NCBI RefSeq assembly: GCF_905220415.1
Contig: NC_059550.1
Location: forward strand, 498,501 to 562,500
Length of the DNA stretch: 64,000 nt
Origin: Colias croceus
Lineage: Eukaryota; Arthropoda; Insecta; Lepidoptera; Pieridae
Direction of reading: 5' to 3'
Shown in pieces: positions 35,041 through 47,315 of this stretch. A program made the translations under genes and the position numbers. The notes beneath the pieces are model-generated. The model searched no databases, was not told where the DNA came from, and worked only from the letters and a program-made list of their open reading frames with translations. Positions within the stretch are counted from its first letter, which is position 1, and every line of letters begins with the position of its first letter.

Positions 35041-37359
35041 AGGTATCCGCTACAAGTACCTACATATTTTTAACGCGAATTGTAAACATTTAAAGTGTTA
35101 GATATAGAAGATAGTATTTTCGAGTTAAATTATCTACGAGTTTGATAAACAATTCGTTTATAGAGAAAAGTTGCAACAAAAGTTAACGAGTTGGATAATA
35201 GCATTGTAAAAATGTGAACCGAATCTAATTTTGTTAGTACATTTTAAACTAGAAGACAATTTCACAGTTTTACAGTTTTACTAGAAATCTAAAACTGAGT
35301 GACAAATAGAGAATAACAATAACAAAATGCAATTAAAGTTTTACAATGTAGCAACAGCTATCAATCTGGAGCAAATTCGTACATTTGAGATAATAAAACT
35401 AAATAAACATTATTTTAAAATAGACATGAGATAACGCGATAAAGACATGAAAATTTAAAATGTTATGTAACAGAACACGCATAGTCTTCTTGTTATTATA
35501 GTCGATACAACATAAGAATTTAACCATATTAAAATATACAAGCATACATACATACGTGGAACTTGGTCCAACGCTTATCGAAAGTCAAAAGGTTAATAAT
35601 ACTCTATCTCTTACGTGACTTATTACATAAAGTTCACGTTAAACGCTGCAATGCAAATACATATCAACAGATGATAATTGGATCCTGTATTGAAACTGAT
35701 AGAAACGTAATTAACGTTGAATCTAATTATAAACAAGCTAAAGTTCATAATCGCAGTGAGACGTGTAGGTGATAACGAGTAGCACTCGGTTTTATTAATA
35801 ACGTCTATTTACAGTTAATACGCAATAATATTATTTATCATACCATATTACGTCTTAACTTTAACTTTTTAAGACACAGTAACATCGTCACGTGATATTG
35901 AATTTCATCGAAATTTCATAATATTTCGACGTTCTTAGTTTTTCTGGCCTTTGAATAACAATGTATAATCTCAAGTACTCTTTACCGATGACCTAATTGA
36001 ATTAATACAATTAACAAAAAATAATGAATTTCGTTTTACATATTTTATCTACATGATCAGTGCTATCATCAACGTTTTATACCAGAATTAAGTAATCATT
36101 CTACACTTGGTCTAAAAGCAGACTATGACCACCATAATATCAATTAACATCGCTAATGATTAAACAAACAAAACCATATCTGGGCACTCCTCTTATCATT
36201 CGATAATCACTTTTACTGACACCTCGTGACTAGTCATTGCCATCACTAACATCGATATCGATAAGATAGACATTTGCGTCAATCGGCCCAACCTTATCAG
36301 ATGGTGATTGTTCTACGAGAACTGTATATAGAACAACGTAATCTCTTAAAGGCTTAGCGATAAACGGATAACGTTTTACTGTTGTATCATGTGTTGGTTT
36401 ATTTATAATTTGTTTCCATGTACTGGCTCGTCTTTGTTCCTTTCATATGGAGATGTATCTTATTCTTGTTATTATGTTGCTCAGTTACTATTTGCGTCAT
36501 GATTTTTATCATCCATTGAGAGCACAGGTATGAAAATCATTCACTGATAACATAAAATACTAGGTAGCAAATAGTTATTATTTACGTTATGCTATGTAAT
36601 ATGATTGTAACCGTTGTAACGTTATATCACTTATTTAGTTACTAGCCACAATCAGACTAACTAGACTAGACAGAAACCTAGAAAGTGCTAAAGAGCTAAA
36701 CAATTAATATTACTTATATTTAGCCACTTAAACCTTTGTTGTTCTGCAGATCAGTGTGTACACACAAACAAACTCAATATTACTCTTACTTAATAGGTAC
36801 ATGACTTTTAACGTAAATGAAACGATGAGGAGCCGTCCTAAATCGACATTTTTTATCAGTTTACAAGCCGTTTCTGCCGAGAATACCTGTAAAACTTGTT
36901 TAGTCACTTTTATCGGGATACCAGTCCCAATAGTATTTATGAAGCTTTTTAATTCGATGTAATCTAATATATAAGTACATAGACTACAATAGATAAGACT
37001 ATATTGTTAAATATTGCACAAATAAAAAATGTAATAAAGTGAACGTCAGGTCAGTTTTAGAATGTAATAAAACCGGTTTACAGCCATGTCTACAAAAACC
37101 TTAAGGTTTTGCGCGTAGTATAATACTTTAAGCCTTTTACTATAACACTTAATCCTTTGTGCATTTGATGTTGTAGAATTTACAATAGTCAAAGTCGTGT
37201 TATCTGTGTATAATCTTTTACTTTAACTGTATTATATATTTACGTTTCGTCTTATTTTGTTGATATTAAAATACCAGAACATACTGACAAATATACGGAA
37301 TTAACTTAAAAACTGCAATTGCAAAACAAACTCGTAAAAATAACTATAATTATTTCACT

Positions 37360-37760
37360 AAAATGGCGCCCACCATCTGTTCCAAAACCAAACTTCATAC
37401 GAAATTCAAACCGCCACGAAATTCATTAATTAACTGGCAACGTCAAGCGTTCCAATTTTAAATTTAGCGCGCGTGAATGAAGAGATTCGCATTGATTGTA
37501 CTGTCCCAAATAAAACTATTCTGTACACACGAGCGCGCGGATCCAAGATGGCGGCGGTGACGTCTCCCGCGTTTCCTTTCGCCGCCTTCACCTTGACATT
37601 TAGATTTGATTCTACGTGTTGACGCGGCCGCAACGCGCGTTGCATAATTACAGACGGGATTGATATAGACTGACAGAGCTACGCTCAGCACTGCGCGGTA
37701 ATGTGACGGTTCAATATGGAGGCCGAGAGAAGTTATTAGCCGGTTGTCGGTTTTCGACTC
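37360..37760 (+). promoter_or_regulatory. GC-rich promoter-like region with YY1-type motifs
   Basis: The block contains AAAATGGCGCCC near 37362, CAAGATGGCGGCGGTGACGT at about 37544-37563 (YY1-like plus a partial CRE) and many CpGs, within AT-rich DNA. The YY1 motif orientation favours plus-strand transcription. No coding exon follows nearby, so it may start an untranslated exon of a gene outside the window or a noncoding RNA. Confidence 0.45.
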
Positions 37761-40488
37761 AATGTGATCGACAATTATTTACTAGTGAATGACTCAAATG
37801 TTTTGAGTTGCTTTTTAAGCTGATGCAAGAAAGTTAATTTACATTTTGTAGATTTCATGTACAAATATTTAAACAAGGCGTTATTTTGCGAGTAAAGAGA
37901 ACATCAGCTCCATCAACTTTTTGAAACAATATTGTTGGAAAGCATTGAATTGGTTAATCACCAATTTCCAAAGCAATCAGCAATAGCCACTTTTTCAAGC
38001 AATAGACAGTTAAAACGATATTCCAACATTTATAATCCACACTTTAATAAAACTAATACAAATTGACAAGTCTGGAATTATACCTCGTACTCGTATGTCC
38101 TTCCCTAGAAATATTTAATTAACTTCATTCCACCTCTATCATAGAGTGCAGGTCATTAAATAACAGCTGATGAGGAGTCCAACACACCTGTCCGAGTAGT
38201 CAGGACACTGGTGATATCCTGTATTCCAATCGCAAATCATTATATTCTCTATAATGCTATAATTACATCTTGATACCATCTTTAACCTTGGACAGCAGTT
38301 AATAACATGTATTACAATTTACATGAAGATTCTCTAAAGCGAAGTTATTTTGATACAAATCAATGGAGAAGTGTATTCAATGTCAATGTCAAGTCTGTTG
38401 TCTTCAATGACAATAGCAGTCAATCAACTGAACAACAATCGAAGGCATTGCAATCACCGGAATCAATACTATTCGGTTACGTGGCCATTTCACTTACCAC
38501 ACATACCTTGAATGTATTACAATCAAAATTTGTTATTCAATGATACTTATCTTTAGATATACTAGCTTATACGAACTATTAACTATGAACTTAAAATAGC
38601 ATTTATGTTTGCTTATTTTTATTTTTATTTACACAATTTTAAATTTAGTTATTGACAGGATGTTTTTCTTCCATATGATAGGAAAGAAAAACTTCCTGAG
38701 AATAATAAAAACAGCAAAATTAGCGCAATCGGCTCATATGACGCTGTGACCAAGGGAAAAAGGGATTCTACACCAACAAAATCTGATATTTATTTATTAA
38801 AATAGATTGGCAAGGCAATTCTTTTAAATAAATAAATAGATTTCCTTGCCAATGATAATGAAACGTTAAAATTGTAATTATGTTCTCAATCAAATCCGGT
38901 TAGGAACTACGATATCCTCTGATTGTTTTTGCACCTAACCAAGGGCGCTTACATTGGAATTAGCTTCTCAATATGATGGTATAGACTATAGAACATCGAC
39001 TATCATGTAGGTAGTTGTTTACTTTGGGTTTAAGTCCTCAATCTGATCTGGTTGTAGTTTTAAGATGTTTGTATTTTCGGCTGTTATTTTGTGCCTTGCA
39101 AATGACGTTACCATTAAAGATTAAGTTCTCAATATGATCCAGTAAGGTATCACGATCATCATCTACCTCACACTCCACTCGTCTCAAGTCCCAACAAATT
39201 CTGTAACATCCAGTCCACAATTTCTCACGAGTTGCGTGAGCTGATTGTTTCGAATATTCCCGGGCATTGTGCGAAGCCGGCGAACTGGAAAATGTAGCCA
39301 ATTAACGACCGAAACGAACCGAGCGTTTTTTCTTAGACAATAGAAATCACATCCCATTAATTCAGCAGTATAAATAATGCGCTAGGTTGTGCCGGCTGAC
39401 CTCTCGAGCACTTTGTATAACGTCAGAATGTTTAAATTCCCACATATTCTGTTACTATGATTCATGCTGTTAATGTATTACACTTTATAGTTGAATTTTA
39501 ATTGAACATTTGAACATTTTGAACCCTTTTTAATACATTGCTTATTCTGTATCTGTATTCTTTACAACATTTCTCATAAAAAATAGAGGCATTCTGTTCA
39601 ATATTTGACTTTTGTTTTAAAAATCTAGCCTGTTCCATTATACCACTAAACTAAATTATTAGCTACCAAACTGAAACTTCAACCTCTTTATATCAACATC
39701 ATCGTCGCAGTTGATAAAGATCACTAATTTCCCAGAAGCTCATATGAAGAATCCGGTACGAAACCTTACACCATTCACAAGTAACCTGTGCCTAATTAAT
39801 TGCACTATTTTGCCATCACACCGGCAAAAACTGAAGGCGCTCGAGCAACTTCGTGTGAACGTTCCCACGGTGTGAACACATCACTTTCTCAATGTTTTTG
39901 TGGCAACCGACCGATGCTTAATTGAATTTCTTAGCATCGTAATGAAGTGTGAGCTCGCATTTATGGTCAAGATAATGTTTTTTTAATAATATTAATATTA
40001 ATAATATTAATATATTAGTCAGTCGCTTACGTCAGTGTGAAGCGTACGTGTTTGAACAAGCGGGTTACAAATTAAATTCAAATCTAATTGAAATAGTGTA
40101 TTTTGCTAGAAATATTTCTCAGTGTTGCTTCAGTTATCAAAAACAATCTGATTTGTAGTTGAATACGCGTTATACATCACGATATATTATTAAAATTAAC
40201 ATTAGAAACTTTTTGTGTAAACAGTGAGTGATAAAAGTGGTTGACGGTATATTAAAAACAAAAGTTTTAAAGTGACAGTTTTTAAGATGACAATCATCTA
40301 TCGTGAAGATTAACCTAATACAATAAGAAACATTATTTCGCAACTAACCACAAGACACTCGTAGCTCTGTGCGAAGTGAACTGGACATAGAACAATTAGT
40401 CGGAAGATCGATCCTGACAGGGGACATAATATTTGAAATTTGATTTTTTTTTTTTTTTTTCTTTTAATTACTATAATTTCTAACCATT

Positions 40489-41553
40489 ATGAAGTTTGCC
40501 TGTTGCAAAGCTACAACGGAAGGCAGCGCTGGGATTTTATCTTGCCCTCATTGTAAACGAAATTATCATATAGCTTGTCTGTTTCCAACTGACAAAAAGA
40601 AACGATTGTCAAGTGAATATAAAAAAAATTGGTTTTGCCCCGAATGTTCCACACATCAGTCAAGATCCCTGAATACTGAAAATACACCAGTACGCTCATG
40701 CGCTCAATTGTTGCAACGAAGTCCTGAGAACATTACAACACGTAGAGGTGGCACGTCTTCATTGAAATCCCCTATTGCTATGAATAATAATCCATTATCA
40801 GCTGATTGTATTCGAGAGATTATATCCGAAGAGATGGAAAAGTTGCGCCGCTCTTTGGAGTCGTCAATTATGAATAGAATTTCGTCAGATTTAAATTGTA
40901 TTAAGCAAGAAATTATTAGTTTAAAAGACAGTATCACATTTATAAACAGTAGATATGATGATTTCAGCAAAACTATTTCAACGCTTGAAAAAAATGTTAA
41001 ATCTTTTGCTACAACGGCTACTGAGGTCTCAAATCTAAAAGATAGTATTAAAAGCTTAGAAAATGATAATAATACAAAGGAGCAGTGGTCCAGACGTTCA
41101 AATATTGAAATTTATGGTATACCTGAAAAAAAGGGCGAAAATCTCTTTGAAATCCTAAAAGTCATAGGTGAAAAATTTCAATTCCCATTAAACCTAAGCA
41201 GTGATTTGGATTTTATCACACGTGTCGCTCCGAAAGATAGAGATAATAAAAAAATTAAACCCATCGTTGTGAGATTTCAGGCTCGTTACAAAAAAGACGA
41301 TTTCCTAACCCAAGCGAGAAAATTAAAACTAAAAGCCTGTGATATTGGCTATTCTGGCAACAACTCTTTTATTCACTTCAACGACCATTTGACTAGAGCC
41401 AATAAAGTCTTGCTAAAACGTACCAAGGAATTGGCGAAGGAAAGAAACTACAAGTTCGTATGGGTTAAGAACTGTTCGATCATGGTTCGTCAGGCGGATA
41501 ACACACCGTTGATTCACATCTCAGATTATAAAGATTTAAACAAGATAAAATAA
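40489..41553 (+). CDS. LINE ORF1 protein with PHD-like finger and FP/RRM-like domain
   Basis: ORF1 proteins of non-LTR elements bind the element RNA and form RNP particles with the ORF2 enzyme. The 354-residue product opens with a C4HC3-like finger (residues about 5-53: FACCKATT, ILSCPHC, YHIACLF, WFCPEC), followed by a Ser/Asn stretch, a coiled coil at about 105-200 (LRRSLESSIMNRI, then heptad-like ISTLEKNVKSF), and a C-terminal region with NIEIYGIPEKKGEN and FITRVAPK to VVRFQARYKK resembling the baculovirus FP-type and L1 ORF1 RNA-binding fold. A PHD finger at this place is typical of CR1-clade rather than jockey-clade ORF1, which carries CCHC knuckles. It starts at ATG after ACCATT and is separated from ORF2 by 276 bp. 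Confidence 0.88.
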   Translation: MKFACCKATTEGSAGILSCPHCKRNYHIACLFPTDKKKRLSSEYKKNWFCPECSTHQSRSLNTENTPVRSCAQLLQRSPENITTRRGGTSSLKSPIAMNNNPLSADCIREIISEEMEKLRRSLESSIMNRISSDLNCIKQEIISLKDSITFINSRYDDFSKTISTLEKNVKSFATTATEVSNLKDSIKSLENDNNTKEQWSRRSNIEIYGIPEKKGENLFEILKVIGEKFQFPLNLSSDLDFITRVAPKDRDNKKIKPIVVRFQARYKKDDFLTQARKLKLKACDIGYSGNNSFIHFNDHLTRANKVLLKRTKELAKERNYKFVWVKNCSIMVRQADNTPLIHISDYKDLNKIK

Positions 41554-41829
41554 GTATTATATTTCTAGCTCAATTTACTTTTTTAATCTTTAATTTAATT
41601 AATACGTTTTTAATTAATGGCATAGTCATGGGAGCTGATCGAGAGATGTCGAGAAGTTACTTGTTCAAATGTTATTTAGCAAATCTGAACACACTTTTAT
41701 TAATTGGGGGTCTACTCATATTTACTCAAGGTCTCTTGTTTCTATTTTTTGTGTTAACAATGTTTGTTTATTTTATGTGCTTCTTTCAGTATATCTATCT
41801 ATGTGGTGATTTTATACACTTATTTAACA

Positions 41830-44703
41830 ATGGCATCCCCTGAACTTTCATTTTACTATCAAAATGTGCGTGGGCTAAGGACCAAAACAAATACCTTTCT
41901 CCAAAATCTTTTATGCTCTGATTACGATGTAATTTGCTTATGCGAAACTTGGCTCTTACCAGGCATATTTGATGCTGAATTGTTTGATCACCGTTATAAT
42001 GTTTACCGATGTGATAGAAACTATAACCTGAGAGGAGATACGTTAGGTGGCGGTGTTTTAATTGCTTTAAAACGTGAATTATTAATTCGATCCTCAAATT
42101 GTATCGATGTTACAGGTGCAGCTGCTGATATAATAGAGGTATCGTTTACGCTAGGAATTTCTTCCCACCCTAAAGTATACCGAATTTATTGCTGTTATTT
42201 TCCACATTGCCGTTTGCAGTTTGATGTTATGACTGAGTTTTTAGAAACTATTTCTACTTCTTACACAAATAACCCAACCGATGAATATTTAATCCTCGGG
42301 GATTTTAACATTTCATCCGCTCTGTGGGGTGATCCTCACGAATACCCATATATAATCAATGCTAATGATCAAGATGTTTTGATCAGAGCTATGCATTGTT
42401 TTTTAAACTTTACAAATTTTAGTCAATACAACAGAATTCCTAACAAAAACAATAAGCAACTGGACCTCGTCATTGCAGGATTCGAATGCACTGTTCAGCA
42501 CTGTAAAGAACCTCTTATCGTGGAAGATTTTCATCATCCTGCTTTAACTGTTAAAGTGGTTGTATTGAACATGAATTATCTTCGACCGATCCCGCGTTTT
42601 GTTCGCATCTTTCGCGCTGCTAATTATGATGATATTAACCTAGAGCTTTCTCGCTGTGATTGGTCTAGTATGCTTAATTCGGAGAACATTGATATTGCTT
42701 TGAATAATTTCTACGATTACTTATATGATATTATTGAAAAATATGTTCCAAAGCGACGAGTGACAGAGACAAAATATCCAACCTGGTTCTCTAAATCATT
42801 AATAAAAATAAACAAAGAAAAGTTAAAATTTCATAAAAAGTGGAAAATATACGGAAGGTTAAGTGACTACGATACTTTTAAAATTTTACGTGGGCGCGAA
42901 AAACAGACTTTTCAGATTTGTTATAATCGGTATATCAGTAATGCTGAAACTAAATTGAGATTGAATAGTAAGTATTTTTGGTCGTTTGTTAAATCTAAAA
43001 AAGCTTGTCCCGAATTACCTGCCACAATGTTTCTGGATAGTAAATCCATAAGTAATGGTCGTGATATATGCAATTCCTTTAACCATTATTTTCAATCTGT
43101 TTACGAACCAAACGATGGTAATTTCTCGTTCGTTTCTGGTCCTGTGGATGGTTTCACTGATGGTCACTGTTTAGGTTTAGGATCAGTTCAAGTTTGTGAG
43201 AAAAAAGTAGCTAGTTACCTAAAGAAGTTGGATATTAACAAAGGGTGTGGACCTGATAGAATTCCTCCCGTGTTTTATAAGTCCTGCTATCACAATCTGG
43301 CGTCGCCCATTTGTTATTTATTTCAGTTATCTTTAAATACAGGTACAATGCCAAAAATCTGGAAGCAGTCCCATGTCATCCCAATCCATAAATCCGGAAA
43401 CAAACATAATATCAAAAATTATCGACCTATTTCAAAATTAAATACCATTGCAAAGTTATTCGAGAAAATCGTCTATGATGCTATTTTTCCTCATATCCGA
43501 CCTTTAATTATAGAACAACAGCATGGCTTTATTGATCGGCGATCGACAGAGTCTAATCTGTGTGAGTTTCTTCATAATGTGGCTTGTGCTATGGACCGTG
43601 GTGGACAGTTGGATGTGGTTTACACCGACTACTCTAAGGCGTTTGATAAGATCTCCCATCAGTTGTTAATTCACAAATTACGGGTAGCCGGTATACATGG
43701 TGATCTCTTACGGTGGCTGGAATCATACCTCAGAGAACGAAGCCAAGCTGTTAATATAAAAGGTCATTGCTCTTCTTTTATTCCAGTTACCTCTGGAGTG
43801 CCGCAGGGTTCTCACCTTGGTCCACTGCTGTTCAATATCTTTATAAATGACGTTATTGGTCATTTTAGTAACTGTAATTTCCTACTTTATGCAGATGACA
43901 TGAAAATATTTAGAGTAATCAAAGATCAACGTGATTGTTCCTTCCTACAGGAGGATCTTCAAAACTTGTGTCGTTACTGTGCTATGAACTCCTTGCACTT
44001 AAACGTGAATAAATGTAACGTCATATCATTTACTAGGAAAACTAAGCCTATATTATTTAATTACTCTCTGAACGGAACTTCGTTGACTAGGTTGACTGAA
44101 GTCAGAGATTTGGGTGTCTTTTTGGATTACAAATTAACTTTTGCTGCCCATATAAATTATATCACAGCCAAAGCATATCAAATGCTTGGTTTTGTTTTAA
44201 GAGTTGGTAGGGAATTTAAACAATGTTCAACTTTGATTCTTCTGTATAATTCGTTCGTTCGATCTATTTTGGAGTATGCATCTACAGCCTGGAATCCGCA
44301 ATACAATATCTATATAAATAATATTGAACATGTCCAAAATAAATTTATCAAACATTTGAATTATAAAAGTGCTAATCAGAGAGGTCCCACTCCCGCGATA
44401 ATCCCTTTAATAAACCGTCGACATGAACGAGATCAGGTATACTTATACAAGATAATTAATAATGACGTAGATTCTTCCTTTCTTTTGAGCAATTTACTTT
44501 TACGATGTCCCCGTTTATGCTCTCGTGACAAAGCCCTATTTGCATTACCTAAATTTAAATCTAAATTTGCTAGAAATACATATTTATACCGTGTTTGTCA
44601 TAATTATAATAATAATTTTAGTGACCTTGATTTATTTTACGAAAAATTCAAATCGTACAAAACCAAAGTTCGAAATAAATGCAATAGTAACTGTGATATT
44701 TAA
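41830..44703 (+). CDS. LINE ORF2: APE-type endonuclease and reverse transcriptase
   Basis: The 957-residue polyprotein nicks target DNA and primes reverse transcription from it. Start ATG 41830 (AACAATGG context) is preferred to an upstream in-frame TTG at 41764. Endonuclease motifs are in order: YQNVRGLRTK, CLCETWL, LGDFNIS, LDLVI and DFHHPAL, so the Glu, Asp/Asn and His catalytic residues are present. The reverse transcriptase has KGCGPDRIPPVF, HVIPIHKSG, NYRPIS, VYTDYSKAFDKI, SGVPQGSHLGPLLF and the catalytic LLYADDMK (YADD at 43888-43899). A C-terminal Cys/His-poor region with many Asn and Tyr follows. There is no RNase H domain, as expected of CR1 and jockey types. No stop or frameshift interrupts it, so it may be functional. 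Confidence 0.93.
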   Translation: MASPELSFYYQNVRGLRTKTNTFLQNLLCSDYDVICLCETWLLPGIFDAELFDHRYNVYRCDRNYNLRGDTLGGGVLIALKRELLIRSSNCIDVTGAAADIIEVSFTLGISSHPKVYRIYCCYFPHCRLQFDVMTEFLETISTSYTNNPTDEYLILGDFNISSALWGDPHEYPYIINANDQDVLIRAMHCFLNFTNFSQYNRIPNKNNKQLDLVIAGFECTVQHCKEPLIVEDFHHPALTVKVVVLNMNYLRPIPRFVRIFRAANYDDINLELSRCDWSSMLNSENIDIALNNFYDYLYDIIEKYVPKRRVTETKYPTWFSKSLIKINKEKLKFHKKWKIYGRLSDYDTFKILRGREKQTFQICYNRYISNAETKLRLNSKYFWSFVKSKKACPELPATMFLDSKSISNGRDICNSFNHYFQSVYEPNDGNFSFVSGPVDGFTDGHCLGLGSVQVCEKKVASYLKKLDINKGCGPDRIPPVFYKSCYHNLASPICYLFQLSLNTGTMPKIWKQSHVIPIHKSGNKHNIKNYRPISKLNTIAKLFEKIVYDAIFPHIRPLIIEQQHGFIDRRSTESNLCEFLHNVACAMDRGGQLDVVYTDYSKAFDKISHQLLIHKLRVAGIHGDLLRWLESYLRERSQAVNIKGHCSSFIPVTSGVPQGSHLGPLLFNIFINDVIGHFSNCNFLLYADDMKIFRVIKDQRDCSFLQEDLQNLCRYCAMNSLHLNVNKCNVISFTRKTKPILFNYSLNGTSLTRLTEVRDLGVFLDYKLTFAAHINYITAKAYQMLGFVLRVGREFKQCSTLILLYNSFVRSILEYASTAWNPQYNIYINNIEHVQNKFIKHLNYKSANQRGPTPAIIPLINRRHERDQVYLYKIINNDVDSSFLLSNLLLRCPRLCSRDKALFALPKFKSKFARNTYLYRVCHNYNNNFSDLDLFYEKFKSYKTKVRNKCNSNCDI

Positions 44704-46076
44704 ATTGTATTCATGCTTGTTATTTCTATATTTATTTGTATCTTCAAGTAGACTGTTTGTGACTGAATGTGTATTTTTTTAAAGAACTTAAATTTTTAGT
44801 GGAAACTTTGCTGATATGTGTATAGTTTGTTATCTCTTATGTATAAGATATATTGTATTGTTTGTTTCCCAAATATAAATAAATAAATAAATAAAATAAA
44901 TAAATATTAGAAGTTAATCGATGTGTGAAGCTGTGACGATGGTATGATAGATTTTTTTCTTTGAATGTGGAAAATTTTCAAACCGATTTCATAATATGAC
45001 CAGTTGGATAATAAATATCTAAGAAACTACAAGAACAAAACAAAACTAAATGAATTTATTTAAATTGTGAGAAGTGGATGAGCAACAAAAATAAAAATAT
45101 TTATGATAATGAGTCTTGAGAAACTTGTTTACAAGTAAATCCAATTTTGAACTATTCAAACAGAATCTTCATTTAAATTTTGCTTGGATGTAGTAATTCT
45201 AATGTGTTAATTGATTTACTAGAGTAAAAATATTTGGGGGTTACAAAATTTTAATTCGACAAAACTGGTTTTGCCTATCTAAATAATAAATATCATTAAA
45301 AGTAAGACCTGTTTAAAGGCATGGAAAATTACTGAGACCTAAGTATTCGGAATGTAAACGAATAATGTATTTTTTGTGATAATTTATAAACGCTTAAATC
45401 GTTATTACAATACAAAAAGTTTGTTGAAGCTGAAAAATAAAGACTCATTTCTCATTATCCTAGTATTTAATTGTTTTATTGTTATTTCATATTACATTTT
45501 GTTATGAGTCTTTCAAGTAATGTTCTACTTTTGTAATAGATCAAAAAGAACCTATAAAATTCGGACATAACATATTATTCCGTAATAAGGGAGATATTTG
45601 AAACCATTCTGTCCCAGTATTTCTTCCCCTCATAATATGATTAGTCGATATAAAACATAATGATAAAACTGCTGTTAATGATGTAACAGAAAATTGATAG
45701 CTCCCTTTCGAAAGCGAAGAGTCACTTATAGACATACATTAACCTGTGCCAAATGTTATGCATATTAAACCAGACACTGCAAAAACTTCATTAAATCAAA
45801 AATTCCCTCCGTTATTCTATTCAAAATAAATATCCAAGTAAATGATAACAGTAAGTCTAACACTAAAACAGGCGAATAGAGCGTCGTACATAAAACCACA
45901 TAATATTAAAATTCGAGTTAATAAGCAAAAAACAGACAACATACATGACGACCTTGAGGATACCGGTTGCGTGGCTTTATCTGTATTTGGTATTGCGAAA
46001 ACAAAAGCGAGCAAAGTCGTAGAGAATGACATAGCAACAGTGTGGTCAATAGACACTGCGGTCATAGTATATATAG

Positions 46077-46247
46077 AACAAGTAAGTTATCGTCGAAAGG
46101 TACATCGCGCCGTTTGTATGTACGCGGAGCGCTTGCCCACGCCCCCCGTTCATGAACACGCACACAACGCCACTCGGTTTCTTCTCATGGACCGTTCTCG
46201 TGAGAGCCGCGCCATTGCTGTTAACGCGGTGTTTGTTTATACAATTA
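46077..46247. repeat. copy C of the three-copy upstream segment, reversed
   Basis: Read on the minus strand it runs TAATTGTATAAACAAACACC through GGCAAGCGCTCCGCG to CGGCGCGATGTACCTTTCG and GATAACTTACTTGTTC, closely paralleling copy A, including the tail GATAACTAACTTGTT. No THAP exon follows it. Confidence 0.6.
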
Positions 46248-47118
46248 TTTAAAATATCAACATGACAGTGACAACCCTGCGCCTCGTCTGTTAAGTTACC
46301 ATGCGCTCCTAAACGCCGGGAGTCGACCTACTATGTAGTTATATTTATACTATGGCAACAGTGTGGTTAAGAGACACTGCGGCTAAAGCATTTGTTGACA
46401 TTAAAATCGTGATTTGAACTCCGCGGAGGACGACATTTTTGTTTACTGTTTCGCGAACATGTTTTGAATTTGAATTTCGCGAAATATAAACACGTTCAGG
46501 TGAAGTGAAGAGTATTTACATTTTTAATTTTATTTGGTTTTGTAAGCAATTAGTTTTTACATCAATGATGTTAGGATTGTACTTGCGTTGCATAACAAAT
46601 GTTTTAAAGATATATTTTGACTGAATACAACAAAAACTACCTACAGGAAAAATGTGTGTGATGATACTTTATACAATCTAACTAATGAAATACGAGTAAC
46701 AATACAAATACCTAAATCTTATAATATTCGATGTTCAATAATTAATTGACGATGTGTTTATATTTAGAAACAATTCTCATCTTACAAAATTACCCAAAGA
46801 TATTTGAAGATGGTCGGGATTTACCCGTCAATATCTTAACATACTTCGGCAACGTTTGAGGTTGTGGTCAATACCTATCATGGAACAATTGCAATTAATT
46901 TAGTTGTTTAAAGGTGTCGGGAAAACCAGTGTATTGTAAATAAATATTGTTTTCCTTAACATCTTTCCTATGTAGAAATATTAACCACGATTGTGTTCAC
47001 TTTCTGGAATTCTTCTTTGTTTATGGCCCCACCCAATACAGAGACTTCACCAATGTCCAGTGTAAGTGGGAGAGTCAGGATTCAAATTAAAGACAATTTG
47101 ACTGATTTTATAATGACA

Positions 47119-47315
47119 CTAGCTGCGCTTCGCGGTTTCACCCGCGTGGCTCCGCTCCTGTTGGTCCTAGTGTGATGATATGTAGCCTAAGCCCTAAAGC
47201 CTTCCTCGATGAATGGGCTATCTATCACAGAAATATTTTTATCAAATCAGACTAGTAGTTCCTAAGATTAGCGCGTACAAACAAACTCTTCAGTTTTATA
47301 ATATTAAGTATATAT
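47119..47315 (-). mobile_element. non-autonomous Helitron copy
   Basis: CTAG at 47119-47122 with A outside on the plus strand, and the shared body; the 5' end at about 47315 is mutated (TAATATTAAGTATATATG on the plus strand). Confidence 0.7.

Larger units (their letters stand above)
32817..40018. other. 7-kb stretch without recognised coding exons; candidate regulatory patches
   Basis: Random-looking AT-rich frames only (the longest, 142 codons at 33981, has no domain). A diverged Helitron-like remnant lies at about 33570-33790. GATA-site clusters occur at 34991-35040 and 36240-36380, and a GC-rich block at 37.37-37.75 kb. A short hairpin (ATTGGCAAGG repeated inverted) lies near 38805-38853. 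Confidence 0.4.
40019..44903 (+). mobile_element. full-length CR1/jockey-type non-LTR retrotransposon
   Basis: The element begins TCAGTCGCTTACG, matching the arthropod initiator TCAGTY used by internal promoters of insect LINEs. It carries a 470-bp 5' UTR, ORF1, ORF2, a short 3' UTR and an A/T-rich AAATA-type tail. A 7-bp direct repeat, ATATTAG, flanks it (40012-40018 and 44904-44910) and may be the target duplication, though AT-rich context weakens that. Both frames are open, so the copy is young. Confidence 0.88.

Noticed and set aside
45842..46252. 136-codon plus-strand frame
   Set aside because: It runs across the copy C repeat and a 40-bp direct repeat and has no recognised domain; probably chance, though the first half is not fully excluded.
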